NCBI GenBank assembly: GCA_003820635.1
Contig: RPOS01000128.1
Location: 1 to 8,753, forward strand
Reading direction: 5' to 3'
Length of the DNA: 8,753 nucleotides
DNA from: Verrucomicrobiaceae bacterium
GTDB taxonomy: Bacteria; Verrucomicrobiota; Verrucomicrobiae; Verrucomicrobiales; Akkermansiaceae
Shown: positions 1-5,027 of the stretch, piece by piece
How positions within the stretch are numbered: position 1 is the first letter of the stretch
Layout: each line of letters opens with the position of its first letter
Position numbers and translations under genes: made by a program
The notes under the pieces: model-generated
The model's input: only the letters and a program-made list of their open reading frames with translations
Database searches by the model: none
What the model was told of the DNA's origin: nothing

Positions 1-111
1 CTCGATGAAGTCCCACCAGTCGTGGTCTGGGTAGTGGTTGCACCAGTCGTAGTATTCTTTCTCAAACCGCTTGGGGTCTTTCTCTTTGAGCTGCAAGGCT
101 GTGAGCTGCAT
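1..111 (-). CDS. Small phage protein, 3' end cut by window edge
   Basis: The first 37 codons of a gene run off the left edge with no stop. The start is ATG at 111, one base past the TGA of the preceding gene (TGACATG), with the SD GGAGA at good spacing. The visible protein begins MQLTALQLKEKDPKRF and continues with an aromatic, charged stretch containing YYDW and DWWDF. I recognise this style (an 'LKEKDPKRFEKEYY..W' N-terminus followed by WWD) from small uncharacterised phage proteins, but no function is known to me. It is the third gene of a unit 944 to 1 whose two internal junctions are identical in sequence, so it is probably translated together with the two paralogous genes before it. Confidence 0.8.
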   Translation of the reverse strand, partial: MQLTALQLKEKDPKRFEKEYYDWCNHYPDHDWWDFIE

Positions 112-112
112 G

Positions 113-559
113 TCAGTCTCCTTCGTACATGGCAATGACAGCTGGCAGCAGCAGGACCGCTGCGTGGTTGCCTGCGCCTGCTAGCGTTCGTACGACGTCA
201 GGCGGCAGGTCGAGGATGTATCCGCAGTCGTCCCATGCGATTAAGCACCGAGCAGCGTCCCGAGCAGCGGCCCAAGCATCGCCCCAAGCAGCGTCCCGAG
301 CAGCGTCCCAAGCATCGCCCCGAGCAGCGTCCCGAGCAGCGTCCCGAGCAGCGTCCCGAGCAGCGTCCCGAACAGCGGCCCAAGCAGCGTCCCAAGCAGC
401 GTCCCGAGCAGCGGCCCGAACAGCGTCCCAAGCAGCGGCCCGAGCAGCGTCCCGAGCAGCGTCCCAAGCAGCGGCCCATTTCTTCGGATGTGCCGCAGTG
501 TGTGCCAGCACTCGGTCAATATGCTTGGCATTGGGTAAGTCGTCCCAGGCGTTAGTCAT
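113..559 (-). CDS. Ala-rich tetrapeptide-repeat phage protein (148 aa)
   Basis: The start is ATG at 559, preceded by GGAGACTGAC; a longer frame to 700 exists but would overlap the preceding gene and lacks support. Three parts are visible. Residues 1-27 (MTNAWDDLPNAKHIDRVLA...) match a familiar phage N-terminus. Residues 28-104 are about 19 tetrads of the type R/W-D-A-A, probably one long Ala-rich helix carrying a stripe of Arg, Asp and Trp. Residues 105-148 are a compact module (WDDCGYILDLPPD...LAGAGN...EGD). The last 36 residues are 18/36 identical, without gaps, to the C-terminus of the protein encoded just upstream (561-944). Such repeat proteins with variable tetrad number are known in phages but have no assigned function. 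The repeat is also a DNA tandem array (248-478), so length changes by slippage are likely. Confidence 0.88.
   Translation of the reverse strand: MTNAWDDLPNAKHIDRVLAHTAAHPKKWAAAWDAARDAARAAAWDAVRAAARDAAWDAAWAAVRDAARDAARDAARDAARGDAWDAARDAAWGDAWAAARDAARCLIAWDDCGYILDLPPDVVRTLAGAGNHAAVLLLPAVIAMYEGD
248..478. repeat. Degenerate 12-bp coding tandem repeat, about 19 units
   Basis: On the plus strand the unit is close to GCAGCGTCCCGA. Variants GCAGCGGCCCAA and GCATCGCCCCAA exchange Arg for Trp or alter the small residues in the encoded tetrad (R/W)DAA. All units keep the reading frame, so expansion or contraction changes protein length in steps of four residues. The periodicity opens long spurious ORFs in several other frames on both strands here. 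Confidence 0.95.
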
Positions 560-560
560 G

Positions 561-944
561 TCAGTCTCCTTCGTGTAGCAAGCGCATAGCGTCCAGCACC
601 CAGAGAGCGTCCTCGTTACCCGAGCCAGCCAGCGTGGCGACAGCGTCGGGGTGCAGGTCGAACAGGTAGCGTGTCTCGGGCCGGTCGAGCAGCAGCACAC
701 AGGCGTTCACAGCCCAGAAGGGCATACGGTATCGGTGCATGCCATACCACCCGTAGGCGACGCTGGAAGTGAATGGCGGGATAGTCAATCCTCCGACCCT
801 AACCCTGATGGTTCTGGGTACCGCTTCAGCTCCCGCCATGATCGCCAGCACAAGGCTGCGGTTAATGTGGGCGTCGAACGCCTCCTCGAACCGCACTGTG
901 GATGATTTCCAGTCACGGTCGAATGCTTCATCAGGCAAGCTCAT
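561..944 (-). CDS. Phage protein paralogous to the repeat protein at its C-terminus (127 aa)
   Basis: The start is ATG at 944 with SD GGAGA, one base after the TGA of the VWA gene. Residues 1-40 (MSLPDEAFDRDW...) are helical and charged with a hydrophobic patch LVLAIMAGAEA at 31-41. Residues 42-80 look beta-rich and aromatic (PRTIRVRVGGLTIPPF, YGWYGMHRYRMPFW). Residues 92-127 (RYLFDLHPDAVATLAGSGN...HEGD) align without gaps to the last 36 residues of the repeat protein at 113-559, with 18 identities. The shared module and the identical gene junctions point to a local duplication followed by exchange of the N-terminal part. It heads a three-gene block whose leader element (980-996) lies inside the 3' end of the VWA gene. 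Function unknown. Confidence 0.88.
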   Translation of the reverse strand: MSLPDEAFDRDWKSSTVRFEEAFDAHINRSLVLAIMAGAEAVPRTIRVRVGGLTIPPFTSSVAYGWYGMHRYRMPFWAVNACVLLLDRPETRYLFDLHPDAVATLAGSGNEDALWVLDAMRLLHEGD

Positions 945-945
945 G

Positions 946-2133
946 TCAGTCTCCGATGTGCACGGTGGTGCCGTAGGGTGGTCTAATCGTTAGACTAGTG
1001 AGTGCCCACAGCACGGGGTAGCCGGGTGGGGTGCCGAACGGCGTCTCGCCGTCGGTCAGCACAACACAGGCGTCAGGCTTGATGTTCTTGGCGTGCATGT
1101 AGTCGAACGCAACGGGCAGGTCTGTGCCGCCACCGCCACGGGGTTGCAGGTCTGCTACGGCAAACTGTCCGTGCTCGAAGGTCTGGTGGGCAGCAACGCG
1201 AGTGTCGACATACATCACGTCTACGTACGTGGGCTTGACCTGCTCGATGATGACAGCCAGCTCGGATACGAACCGCGTGGCAATGTCCGTGCCGAAGCAC
1301 GACCCGCTGGTGTCGAACACGACAGCCAAGCGCGTCATAGTAGTGCTCACCATAGACGGCAGGTAAATGTCCGCGTCTAAGTACCGTCTGTTAGGTCTGC
1401 GCCATGTCGCCTCGTCACGGCCTGTGCACGTCTCACTCACAAACTCACGCAGCACCTCACGCCAGTTACGGGCAGGGTGCAGCAGCTCACCGAATGAGGG
1501 CGTATTGTCGAGGCCCATCTGGGCAGCACGTCGCTTGGCAAGTATCTCGCCTTGGCGTAGCGCTTGGTCGATCTCCTTGATGCGCTTGTCGTCGAACGCT
1601 TGTTGCGCTGCGTCGGATGTATCGGCGTCGGATGTATCGGCGTCGGGTGGGGGTGCGTTGTCGGGCAGATGCTCGTCGAACGACTGGGGTGGGGTAGGAG
1701 GCGGGTTCTTCTTGAGGTCGGCAAAGATACGACCGACTGACCAGCCCCGGTACTTAGGCTCAGGCTGCACACCTAGGGCGGGCATAGCGAGGAAGTCATC
1801 TGTGCCGTTCATGTCCATCAGGGTCAGGTTCACGAAGTGATCCATCGCAATGTTAGCGAGCTGGGCATTCTCGTTGATGAGTGAGCGCCATACCCGCAGG
1901 TGGCGGTAGGCTTTGTGTTGCTGCTCGTGCAGGATGAGCAGGCGCAGTTGTGGGTCGGTGAGTGAGGAGACGAACTCGGGGTTGACCATGACATTCCACC
2001 CGTCAGTCGCAGCGGTGGGTATGGTGTCCGTGATAGTGAGCTTGCCACATGCCATGATGCCGGCGTACCGGCAGAAGCGTGGGTGTCTCATGATGGCGAT
2101 CTTCGCCTTGTTGATACGGTCTTGAACTTGCAT
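946..2133 (-). CDS. VWA-like protein with HEXXH metallopeptidase-type N-terminal domain (DUF2201/COG3864 type, 395 aa)
   Basis: The start is ATG at 2133 behind ACTAAGGAACAACC. The N-terminal domain carries the zincin motif HEQQH at residues 69-73 in the context LLILHEQQHKAYRH, then NIAMDHFVN (94-102), as in DUF2201 metallopeptidase-like domains. A Pro/Asp-rich linker (about 142-178) contains a duplicated DADTS. The C-terminal VWA-like domain has the MIDAS motif DTSGS at 274-278, a GGGGTDLP loop at 333-340 and VVLTDGE at 357-363. In cellular genomes such proteins are paired with a MoxR-type AAA+ ATPase; that ATPase is encoded at 5021-6085, about 2.9 kb upstream in the same direction, not adjacent. 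The role is inferred as substrate recruitment or metal-dependent remodelling with the ATPase. The last 16 codons (SLTIRPPYGTTVHIGD) also contain the leader dyad and SD of the next gene. Confidence 0.88.
   Translation of the reverse strand: MQVQDRINKAKIAIMRHPRFCRYAGIMACGKLTITDTIPTAATDGWNVMVNPEFVSSLTDPQLRLLILHEQQHKAYRHLRVWRSLINENAQLANIAMDHFVNLTLMDMNGTDDFLAMPALGVQPEPKYRGWSVGRIFADLKKNPPPTPPQSFDEHLPDNAPPPDADTSDADTSDAAQQAFDDKRIKEIDQALRQGEILAKRRAAQMGLDNTPSFGELLHPARNWREVLREFVSETCTGRDEATWRRPNRRYLDADIYLPSMVSTTMTRLAVVFDTSGSCFGTDIATRFVSELAVIIEQVKPTYVDVMYVDTRVAAHQTFEHGQFAVADLQPRGGGGTDLPVAFDYMHAKNIKPDACVVLTDGETPFGTPPGYPVLWALTSLTIRPPYGTTVHIGD
980..996 (-). promoter_or_regulatory. Leader dyad copy 1 (inside the 3' end of the VWA gene)
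   Basis: The plus-strand sequence is GGTCTAATCGTTAGACT, with 6-bp perfect arms around a 3-nt centre. It lies 35 nt upstream of the ATG at 944 and wholly within coding sequence, specifying SLTIR of the VWA protein. On the start-codon side it is followed by CCACCCT as in the composite copies. The usual second palindrome is replaced by CACCCTACGG, with a weaker GCAC-CACC-GTGC hairpin after it. Confidence 0.75.
1611..1640. repeat. Two perfect 15-bp tandem units in the VWA gene linker
   Basis: CGTCGGATGTATCGG occurs twice in direct contact, followed by a partial third copy (CGTCGGGTGG). It encodes the repeated DADTS/DTSDA segment of the acidic Pro-rich linker between the HEXXH and VWA domains. 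The repeat keeps frame, so the linker length may vary between relatives. Confidence 0.9.
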
Positions 2134-2179
2134 GGTTGTTCCTTAGTGGTTTCCTTGGTAGTTAGCGTGATGCGAAGCA

Positions 2180-2196
2180 GGTCTAATGGTTAGACC
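2180..2196 (-). promoter_or_regulatory. Leader dyad copy 2 (VWA gene leader)
   Basis: GGTCTAATGGTTAGACC has perfect 7-bp arms. It lies 46 nt upstream of the VWA gene start at 2133. The TAA stop of the preceding gene (2190-2192) is formed inside the dyad. It is flanked by a direct repeat GCGAAGCA at 2172-2179 and 2199-2206. No CACCCT palindrome accompanies this copy. Confidence 0.8.
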
Positions 2197-2543
2197 ACGC
2201 GAAGCACCTCAATAGTGTTATTGAGCTTGTTGACTGAGGTGATAACGGCGCCTTTACCCCAACGTGCAGTGAACCACCCAGACATGGTGCCGCGCAGTCC
2301 TTCGAGCTCATATTTACCCGCAGGCACAATGCGCATATCGCCCGGCTGCATATCTATCACCATTGGTCGGTAGTAGTTACTCATCTCCCCAATCGGATGC
2401 GCCGAGACACGTTTTGTTTTGACGGGGGCCAGCACAAGCTCGCCGTACTCCGTGCCGTCTGGGGAGATGATCTTGTACTTTGCCTTGATGGAGTTGAGCA
2501 GCAGCACAGCACGATCCAATGCGGTTTTTTCTACGTTGTTCAT
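2190..2543 (-). CDS. Conserved-looking hypothetical phage protein (117 aa)
   Basis: The start is ATG at 2543 with the SD AGGGA provided by the last codons of the preceding gene (AGGGACTAATCATG). The N-terminal 25 residues are helical (KTALDRAVLLLNSIKAKYKI), followed by ISPDGTEYGELVLAP (26-40) and a basic KTKR. The C-terminal half ends in GAVITSVNKLNNTIEVLRVV. This architecture (helix, short beta pair, basic hinge, beta-rich tail ending 'NTxEVLRV') is familiar to me from uncharacterised phage proteins that may bind nucleic acid. That function is an impression, not shown by a motif. It is last in the four-gene block 3334 to 2190. Its stop codon lies in the leader dyad of the VWA gene, and its 3' end also holds the hairpin at 2208-2225. 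Confidence 0.85.
   Translation of the reverse strand: MNNVEKTALDRAVLLLNSIKAKYKIISPDGTEYGELVLAPVKTKRVSAHPIGEMSNYYRPMVIDMQPGDMRIVPAGKYELEGLRGTMSGWFTARWGKGAVITSVNKLNNTIEVLRVV
2208..2225 (-). other. Hairpin near the 3' end of the 117-aa gene
   Basis: CTCAATA-GTGT-TATTGAG is a perfect 7-bp stem with a 4-nt loop, located 11 bp before the leader dyad at 2180-2196. It lies in coding sequence (residues LNNTIE). There is no T-run, so it is not an intrinsic terminator. With the dyad it makes a tandem hairpin pair in the mRNA ahead of the VWA gene. Confidence 0.5.
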
Positions 2544-2545
2544 GA

Positions 2546-2953
2546 TTAGTCCCTGTAGTAATAAGTCTGTCCGTCAATCTCAATGGTGGAATAGTCTGAT
2601 CTGATGTTCTCTGCGGTAGCTTCCCAGTCGATCTCGATGTACCACGCCAACTTCTTGGGCACGTCGCCTCCGTCCTCCAGCATCTCCCGCACATGGTCGC
2701 TGAAATGACTCTCATGAATGAGAAAGTCGGCACTACCTACCTCTTCGATAATGTCGATTAGCTTGGCGTACTCCTGACCCTCGGGCTGTTGTTTCTCCCA
2801 TACCTCGGCAGTCTCTTCGCGCAGGTTGTTGTAGTCGTCGTGGTCTTCGTCGATGCCAGCCTCCTCGCACGTCTCATCGAGGAACTGATCGCGCTCATCC
2901 TCTAGCTCGGACACTCTGTCCCGTAGCTCGTCAACATTTAGATAGTCACTCAT
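2546..2953 (-). CDS. Highly acidic phage protein, possible DNA mimic / antirestriction-like (135 aa)
   Basis: The start is ATG at 2953, overlapping the preceding stop as ATGA. By my count 42 of 135 residues are Asp or Glu against 11 Lys or Arg, a net charge near -31. Residues 1-60 are likely coiled coil (VDELRDRVSELEDERDQF). The C-terminal half reads FLIHESHFSDHVREMLED (79-96), then KLAWYIEIDWEATAENIR and a final TIEIDGQTYYYRD. The 'HExxFxxxVxExLED...W..IDWEATAxNIRxDY' pattern is one I associate with phage and plasmid proteins often placed near antirestriction factors of the ArdA kind. The match is from memory, and the strong acidity fits DNA mimicry but does not prove it. It is third in the block 3334 to 2190. 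Confidence 0.85.
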   Translation of the reverse strand: MSDYLNVDELRDRVSELEDERDQFLDETCEEAGIDEDHDDYNNLREETAEVWEKQQPEGQEYAKLIDIIEEVGSADFLIHESHFSDHVREMLEDGGDVPKKLAWYIEIDWEATAENIRSDYSTIEIDGQTYYYRD

Positions 2954-3117
2954 TGCTTGGCCTCCTTAAGTAGTGCTGTCTGTAAGCGTGTCAGGTCACG
3001 CTGGTGGTCATACATCTGTGGCCGTGGCGTATAGGCTCGGCCTATCCGTGTCGGGTTCCAGTCCTTGTGTAACCGCACAATCGTGCGTCCGTTTGATGTT
3101 GTCTCAAGTCGTAGCAT
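2950..3117 (-). CDS. Small basic hypothetical protein (55 aa)
   Basis: An upstream ATG at 3174 is in frame, but the ATG at 3117 has the SD GGAG six bases before it (GGAGATCACCATG) and gives a 14-nt overlap with the preceding gene, a spacing seen twice more in this window. I therefore use 3117. The 55-aa product (MLRLETTSNGRTIVRLHKDW...) is basic, with a beta-like N-terminus, a Pro/Arg-rich middle (NPTRIGRAYTPRP) and a C-terminal helix (LTRLQTALLKEAKQ). Its stop overlaps the next start by ATGA, so translation of the two is probably coupled. Not recognised. Confidence 0.75.
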   Translation of the reverse strand: MLRLETTSNGRTIVRLHKDWNPTRIGRAYTPRPQMYDHQRDLTRLQTALLKEAKQ

Positions 3118-3334
3118 GGTGATCTCCGTTTTTCTTGGCCAGAGCTTTGGCTGATTTAGCTGCGTATTCTTCACTCATTAGGTACTCCGCCAGCTTGTAC
3201 AAAAACCGCACACTGGCAGCATGTCGCTTGCTAGTTACTGCAAACGTGGCCGGAATGGTAGAAAGCAGCTCTTTGATGTATATCCCATAGTCCGCCCGAA
3301 ACGGTGGTTGCCCACCGGGTTTACGTAGTTTCAC
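3104..3334 (-). CDS. Small basic hypothetical protein, GTG start (76 aa)
   Basis: The frame is open to a GTG at 3361, but that start would sit inside the palindrome at 3359-3374 and has no SD. The GTG at 3334 lies six bases after AAGGAC (ACCAAGGACACAATCGTG), matching the ACTAAGGACACA-type leaders of the genes starting at 2133, 6085 and 6924, so 3334 is preferred. The protein begins MKLRKPGGQPPFRADYGIY and has two predicted helices (YIKELLSTIPATFAV; ASVRFLYKLAEYLMSEEYAAKSAKALAKK). It ends in GDHHATT. It is basic and soluble, with no motif I can name. It heads the four-gene block 3334 to 2190. Confidence 0.72.
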   Translation of the reverse strand: MKLRKPGGQPPFRADYGIYIKELLSTIPATFAVTSKRHAASVRFLYKLAEYLMSEEYAAKSAKALAKKNGDHHATT

Positions 3335-3358
3335 GATTGTGTCCTTGGTAATAATTGG

Positions 3359-3390
3359 CACCCCATACAGGGTGGTCTAGCGGTTAGAAC
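3359..3390 (-). promoter_or_regulatory. Leader element copy 3 (dyad plus second palindrome)
   Basis: The palindrome CACCCC-ATAC-AGGGTG (3359-3374, one mismatch in the stem) shares its last G with the dyad GGTCTAGCGGTTAGAAC (3374-3390), the most degenerate of the eight copies. It lies 39 nt upstream of the GTG at 3334. The TAA of the preceding gene (3384-3386) is formed by the dyad arm. Confidence 0.75.
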
Positions 3391-3746
3391 GGCACGTCTA
3401 CCTCGTCGCCCAGTTTTGAGGCGACGTAGCAACGCATGGCTGCAATGAGGGGGGTTGGGCCGTACTCATGCTCTCTGTCACTCATTGGGAAGAGTGCTTT
3501 CCAGCGACATGAATCGTCGTAAAGCAATGAAGGCTCATAAGCCACTGAAATTTTCTCCCGCTCGATGATCGGCCCTGCGTGCATCCAACTGGACGCATAC
3601 CGTGACTTTTTAGGGTCTTTATATTTGTCTCCTTTCATCAGGTATGGGTAGCTACCTGCGTTGTCTGTGGCGGTGACTAGCTGCCACCCTTCGGCAAGAT
3701 CAACCGCTAGGTTGAGCGCCATACCTGTCAGTTCACTTGCCTTCAT
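3384..3746 (-). CDS. NinX-like phage protein (DUF2591 type, 120 aa)
   Basis: The start is ATG at 3746: GAGGAG lies seven bases upstream, while ATGs at 3752 and 3761 are too close to the SD or lack one. It begins MKASELTGMALNLAVDLAEGW and contains MHAGPIIEREKISV (about 55-68) followed by YGPTPLIAAMRCYVASKLGDEVDVPF at the end. The 'M(K)xSELTG', 'GGPIIE+E+I' and 'GxTPLxAAMRxYVxSKxGxEV' blocks in this order are those of the DUF2591 family, which includes NinX of lambdoid phages. Its function is unknown. It overlaps the preceding gene by 14 nt and is last of the six-gene block 4975 to 3384. Its stop lies in the leader dyad of the next block. Confidence 0.88.
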   Translation of the reverse strand: MKASELTGMALNLAVDLAEGWQLVTATDNAGSYPYLMKGDKYKDPKKSRYASSWMHAGPIIEREKISVAYEPSLLYDDSCRWKALFPMSDREHEYGPTPLIAAMRCYVASKLGDEVDVPF

Positions 3747-4065
3747 TTGCATACTCCTCAAGGGATTGGATTAACTTCTTGCGTCGTTCTGTATGCTGCT
3801 TCTTCTGGTAAGAATCGGAGCTGAGATTAAGACGTACGTACTCTTTCGATCCGGGCATACAGGCCAGAGTCAGGCGTATCATCTTCCGCACTGTTTCCTC
3901 CCGCTCGGCGTTCAGTTTGAGTAGCTTCTCGATGTTGTCGGTCAGCTGAGGCAGGACGGCGGCAGCGCGCTCCATCTCGGGCACGTGGTAGTCCGGCCAC
4001 TGCTCCTCCGGGTACTCGCCCTTGATAGTGTTAGCGGCGAACATCAGCAGCTCATGTGCTTTCAT
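3733..4065 (-). CDS. Helical hypothetical protein (110 aa)
   Basis: The start is ATG at 4065 directly after GGAGGGGAA, overlapping the preceding stop as ATGA. The N-terminus MKAHELLMFAANTIKGEY resembles the 'MKAHELL..AA' start of several small phage proteins. It shares its first five residues with the membrane protein at 4292-4486 (MKAHE) and nearly with the NinX-like protein (MKASE). Residues 30-110 are likely long helices (MERAAAVLPQLTDNIEKLL; EREETVRKMIRLTLA; HTERRKKLIQSLEEY), compatible with a coiled coil. It overlaps the next gene by 14 nt. Not recognised beyond this. Confidence 0.82.
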   Translation of the reverse strand: MKAHELLMFAANTIKGEYPEEQWPDYHVPEMERAAAVLPQLTDNIEKLLKLNAEREETVRKMIRLTLACMPGSKEYVRLNLSSDSYQKKQHTERRKKLIQSLEEYANEGK

Positions 4066-4295
4066 TTCCCCTCCACTTGACGTATTACTGCACGCGCCCT
4101 ACGTATCTCGGCCATGTCCCGGTTATGGTCAGCACAGTTAATCAACTCCTTGCACGAGGCGAGCAGGTCAGGTGCTGCGTCGTGCAATCGCTTCCTAGCC
4201 GTCTCCTGCTGGAAGGTCGGGCACGGTCGCACCAGCCCCTTGTCGATGTGCGGGTCGTCACCGCAGAAATTAAGGCAGTCACACTTGGGTTTCAT
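4062..4295 (-). CDS. Cys-rich small protein with phage 'AAPDLL' tail (77 aa)
   Basis: The start is ATG at 4295 with SD GGAGATCAAT, overlapping the preceding stop as ATGA. The N-terminus holds four Cys (residues 5, 7, 11 and 25 in CDCLNFCGDDPH...VRPCP) plus His16, which could bind zinc; this is inference from composition. Residues 36-77 (RLHDAAPDLLASCKELI...RRARAVIRQVEGK) match the helical 'AAPDLLxxLxxL...ARAxI' tail seen in many small phage proteins, including the protein at 4715-4975. Function unknown. Confidence 0.82.
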   Translation of the reverse strand: MKPKCDCLNFCGDDPHIDKGLVRPCPTFQQETARKRLHDAAPDLLASCKELINCADHNRDMAEIRRARAVIRQVEGK

Positions 4296-4486
4296 ATTGA
4301 TCTCCGGTTACGTTTCCAATAATCAACAACAACAGCGCAGGTGAAACCAACAAGGCCAGAAAGCGCAGTGTTTAGTGACATCACGAGCAGGCTTGCCCCA
4401 TTTGTTATCCATAGGGCTAAAAGGCCCACATGCGCAGCTAACATTACAAAAAAAGCCGTGTAGAGCATTCGTTCATGCGCTTTCAT
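4292..4486 (-). CDS. Small two-span inner-membrane protein (64 aa)
   Basis: The start is ATG at 4486 with GGTGA eight bases upstream; it overlaps the preceding gene by 14 nt. Two hydrophobic segments, about residues 8-27 (LYTAFFVMLAAHVGLLALWI) and 33-54 (LLVMSLNTALSGLVGFTCAVVV), are joined by a short polar turn (TNGAS). The C-terminus is basic (DYWKRNRRSI), predicting N- and C-termini in the cytoplasm. Size and topology would suit a small holin-like or superinfection-type membrane protein. It sits among early-type genes with no lysin nearby, so a lysis role is not supported. The stop overlaps the next start by ATGA. Confidence 0.8.
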   Translation of the reverse strand: MKAHERMLYTAFFVMLAAHVGLLALWITNGASLLVMSLNTALSGLVGFTCAVVVDYWKRNRRSI

Positions 4487-4697
4487 ATATCTTCACCTTC
4501 ACACAGTTACCCATTAGCCCGGTGATCTCACACCGGGCGAACTCATCCTCATCTCCGAATACGAACGTGGCGCCGGGGTAGTGGGCTAGCCATTGGTTGA
4601 GCTGGGCCTCCTCGTGATCAGTCAGTCCGGTCACGTCGCCGTACTCCACGGGGCAGATGTAGTGCTGGCCTATCGTGGCCTCTTCGATTAAGTTCAT
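4473..4697 (-). CDS. Small acidic phage protein (74 aa)
   Basis: The start is ATG at 4697, nine bases after AGGAGA. Residues 9-60 read IGQHYICPVEYGDVTGLTDHEEAQL...QWLAHYPGATFVFGDEDEFARCEITGLMGNCVKVKI. The pattern 'L...E...L..WLA.YPGATF......F..CEITGL.G.V..' is familiar from small phage proteins of unknown function. It is predicted to be one helix followed by a beta sheet. It is second in the six-gene block 4975 to 3384, with a 17-nt gap from the gene before and a 14-nt overlap with the gene after. Confidence 0.83.
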   Translation of the reverse strand: MNLIEEATIGQHYICPVEYGDVTGLTDHEEAQLNQWLAHYPGATFVFGDEDEFARCEITGLMGNCVKVKIYESA

Positions 4698-4714
4698 TAG
4701 TTATCTCCTGTTGC

Positions 4715-4975
4715 TCAGGCAATGGCGGCACGGGCTGCGACTACATCCGGATGATCTTTGTGAAGTTCGTTTGGAAACGTAGACGCCATGCTTTGCAGCG
4801 TTTTCAGCGCCTCCAACAAGTCAGGCGCAGCGGCGATCAAGCGAGCGTTTGCTTTTGCATCATTCTCGCCGTGGTAGACCGTGGCATTCGCCACTGCCCA
4901 GCCGCTAGCGTCGTAAATGATCTTTTCAGCTTGTTTAACGCCGACGTGCCACGGCCCGGGTGTGTGTTGTGTCAT
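4715..4975 (-). CDS. 'HTPGPW' phage protein (86 aa)
   Basis: An in-frame ATG at 4987 exists, but the ATG at 4975 has GGAG six bases upstream (GGAGACCACTATG) and gives the usual family start MTQHTPGPWHVG. The middle (IIYDASGWAVANATVYHGEND) is beta-rich. The tail AKANARLIAAAPDLLEALKTL...VVAARAAIA is the typical C-terminus of this abundant but uncharacterised phage and prophage family. It heads a six-gene block; its leader carries the composite element at 4995-5027. Confidence 0.88.
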   Translation of the reverse strand: MTQHTPGPWHVGVKQAEKIIYDASGWAVANATVYHGENDAKANARLIAAAPDLLEALKTLQSMASTFPNELHKDHPDVVAARAAIA

Positions 4976-4994
4976 AGTGGTCTCCATGCTGGTG

Positions 4995-5027
4995 CACCCT
5001 ATACAGGGTGGGTCTAACGGTTAGAAG
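4995..5027 (-). promoter_or_regulatory. Leader element copy 4 (dyad plus second palindrome)
   Basis: The perfect palindrome CACCCT-ATAC-AGGGTG (4995-5010) abuts GGTCTAACGGTTAGAAG (5011-5027). The dyad lies 35 nt upstream of the ATG at 4975. The TAA of the MoxR gene (5021-5023) is part of the dyad, and its outer two base pairs are lost to the codons for the final Phe and Tyr. Confidence 0.8.

Noticed and set aside
129..578. Long ORFs on both strands in other frames over the repeat array
   Set aside because: They arise from the 12-bp periodicity, consist of simple repeats such as PEQR or GRCL, and lack SDs; the 113-559 frame has the SD, the family-like ends and the paralogous C-terminus.
560..700. 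Longer start (700) for the repeat protein
   Set aside because: It would overlap the upstream gene by 140 nt and add a Cys-rich sequence that is an out-of-frame shadow; the ATG at 559 has the SD GGAGA.
3359..3390. tRNA-like similarity (GGTGGTCTAGCGGTTAGAAC resembles a tRNA D-arm region)
   Set aside because: No acceptor, anticodon or T-arm can be folded around any copy; the match reflects the dyad itself.
4292..4486. Holin assignment for the two-span membrane protein
   Set aside because: Topology alone is compatible, but there is no endolysin or spanin beside it and it sits inside an early-type block.
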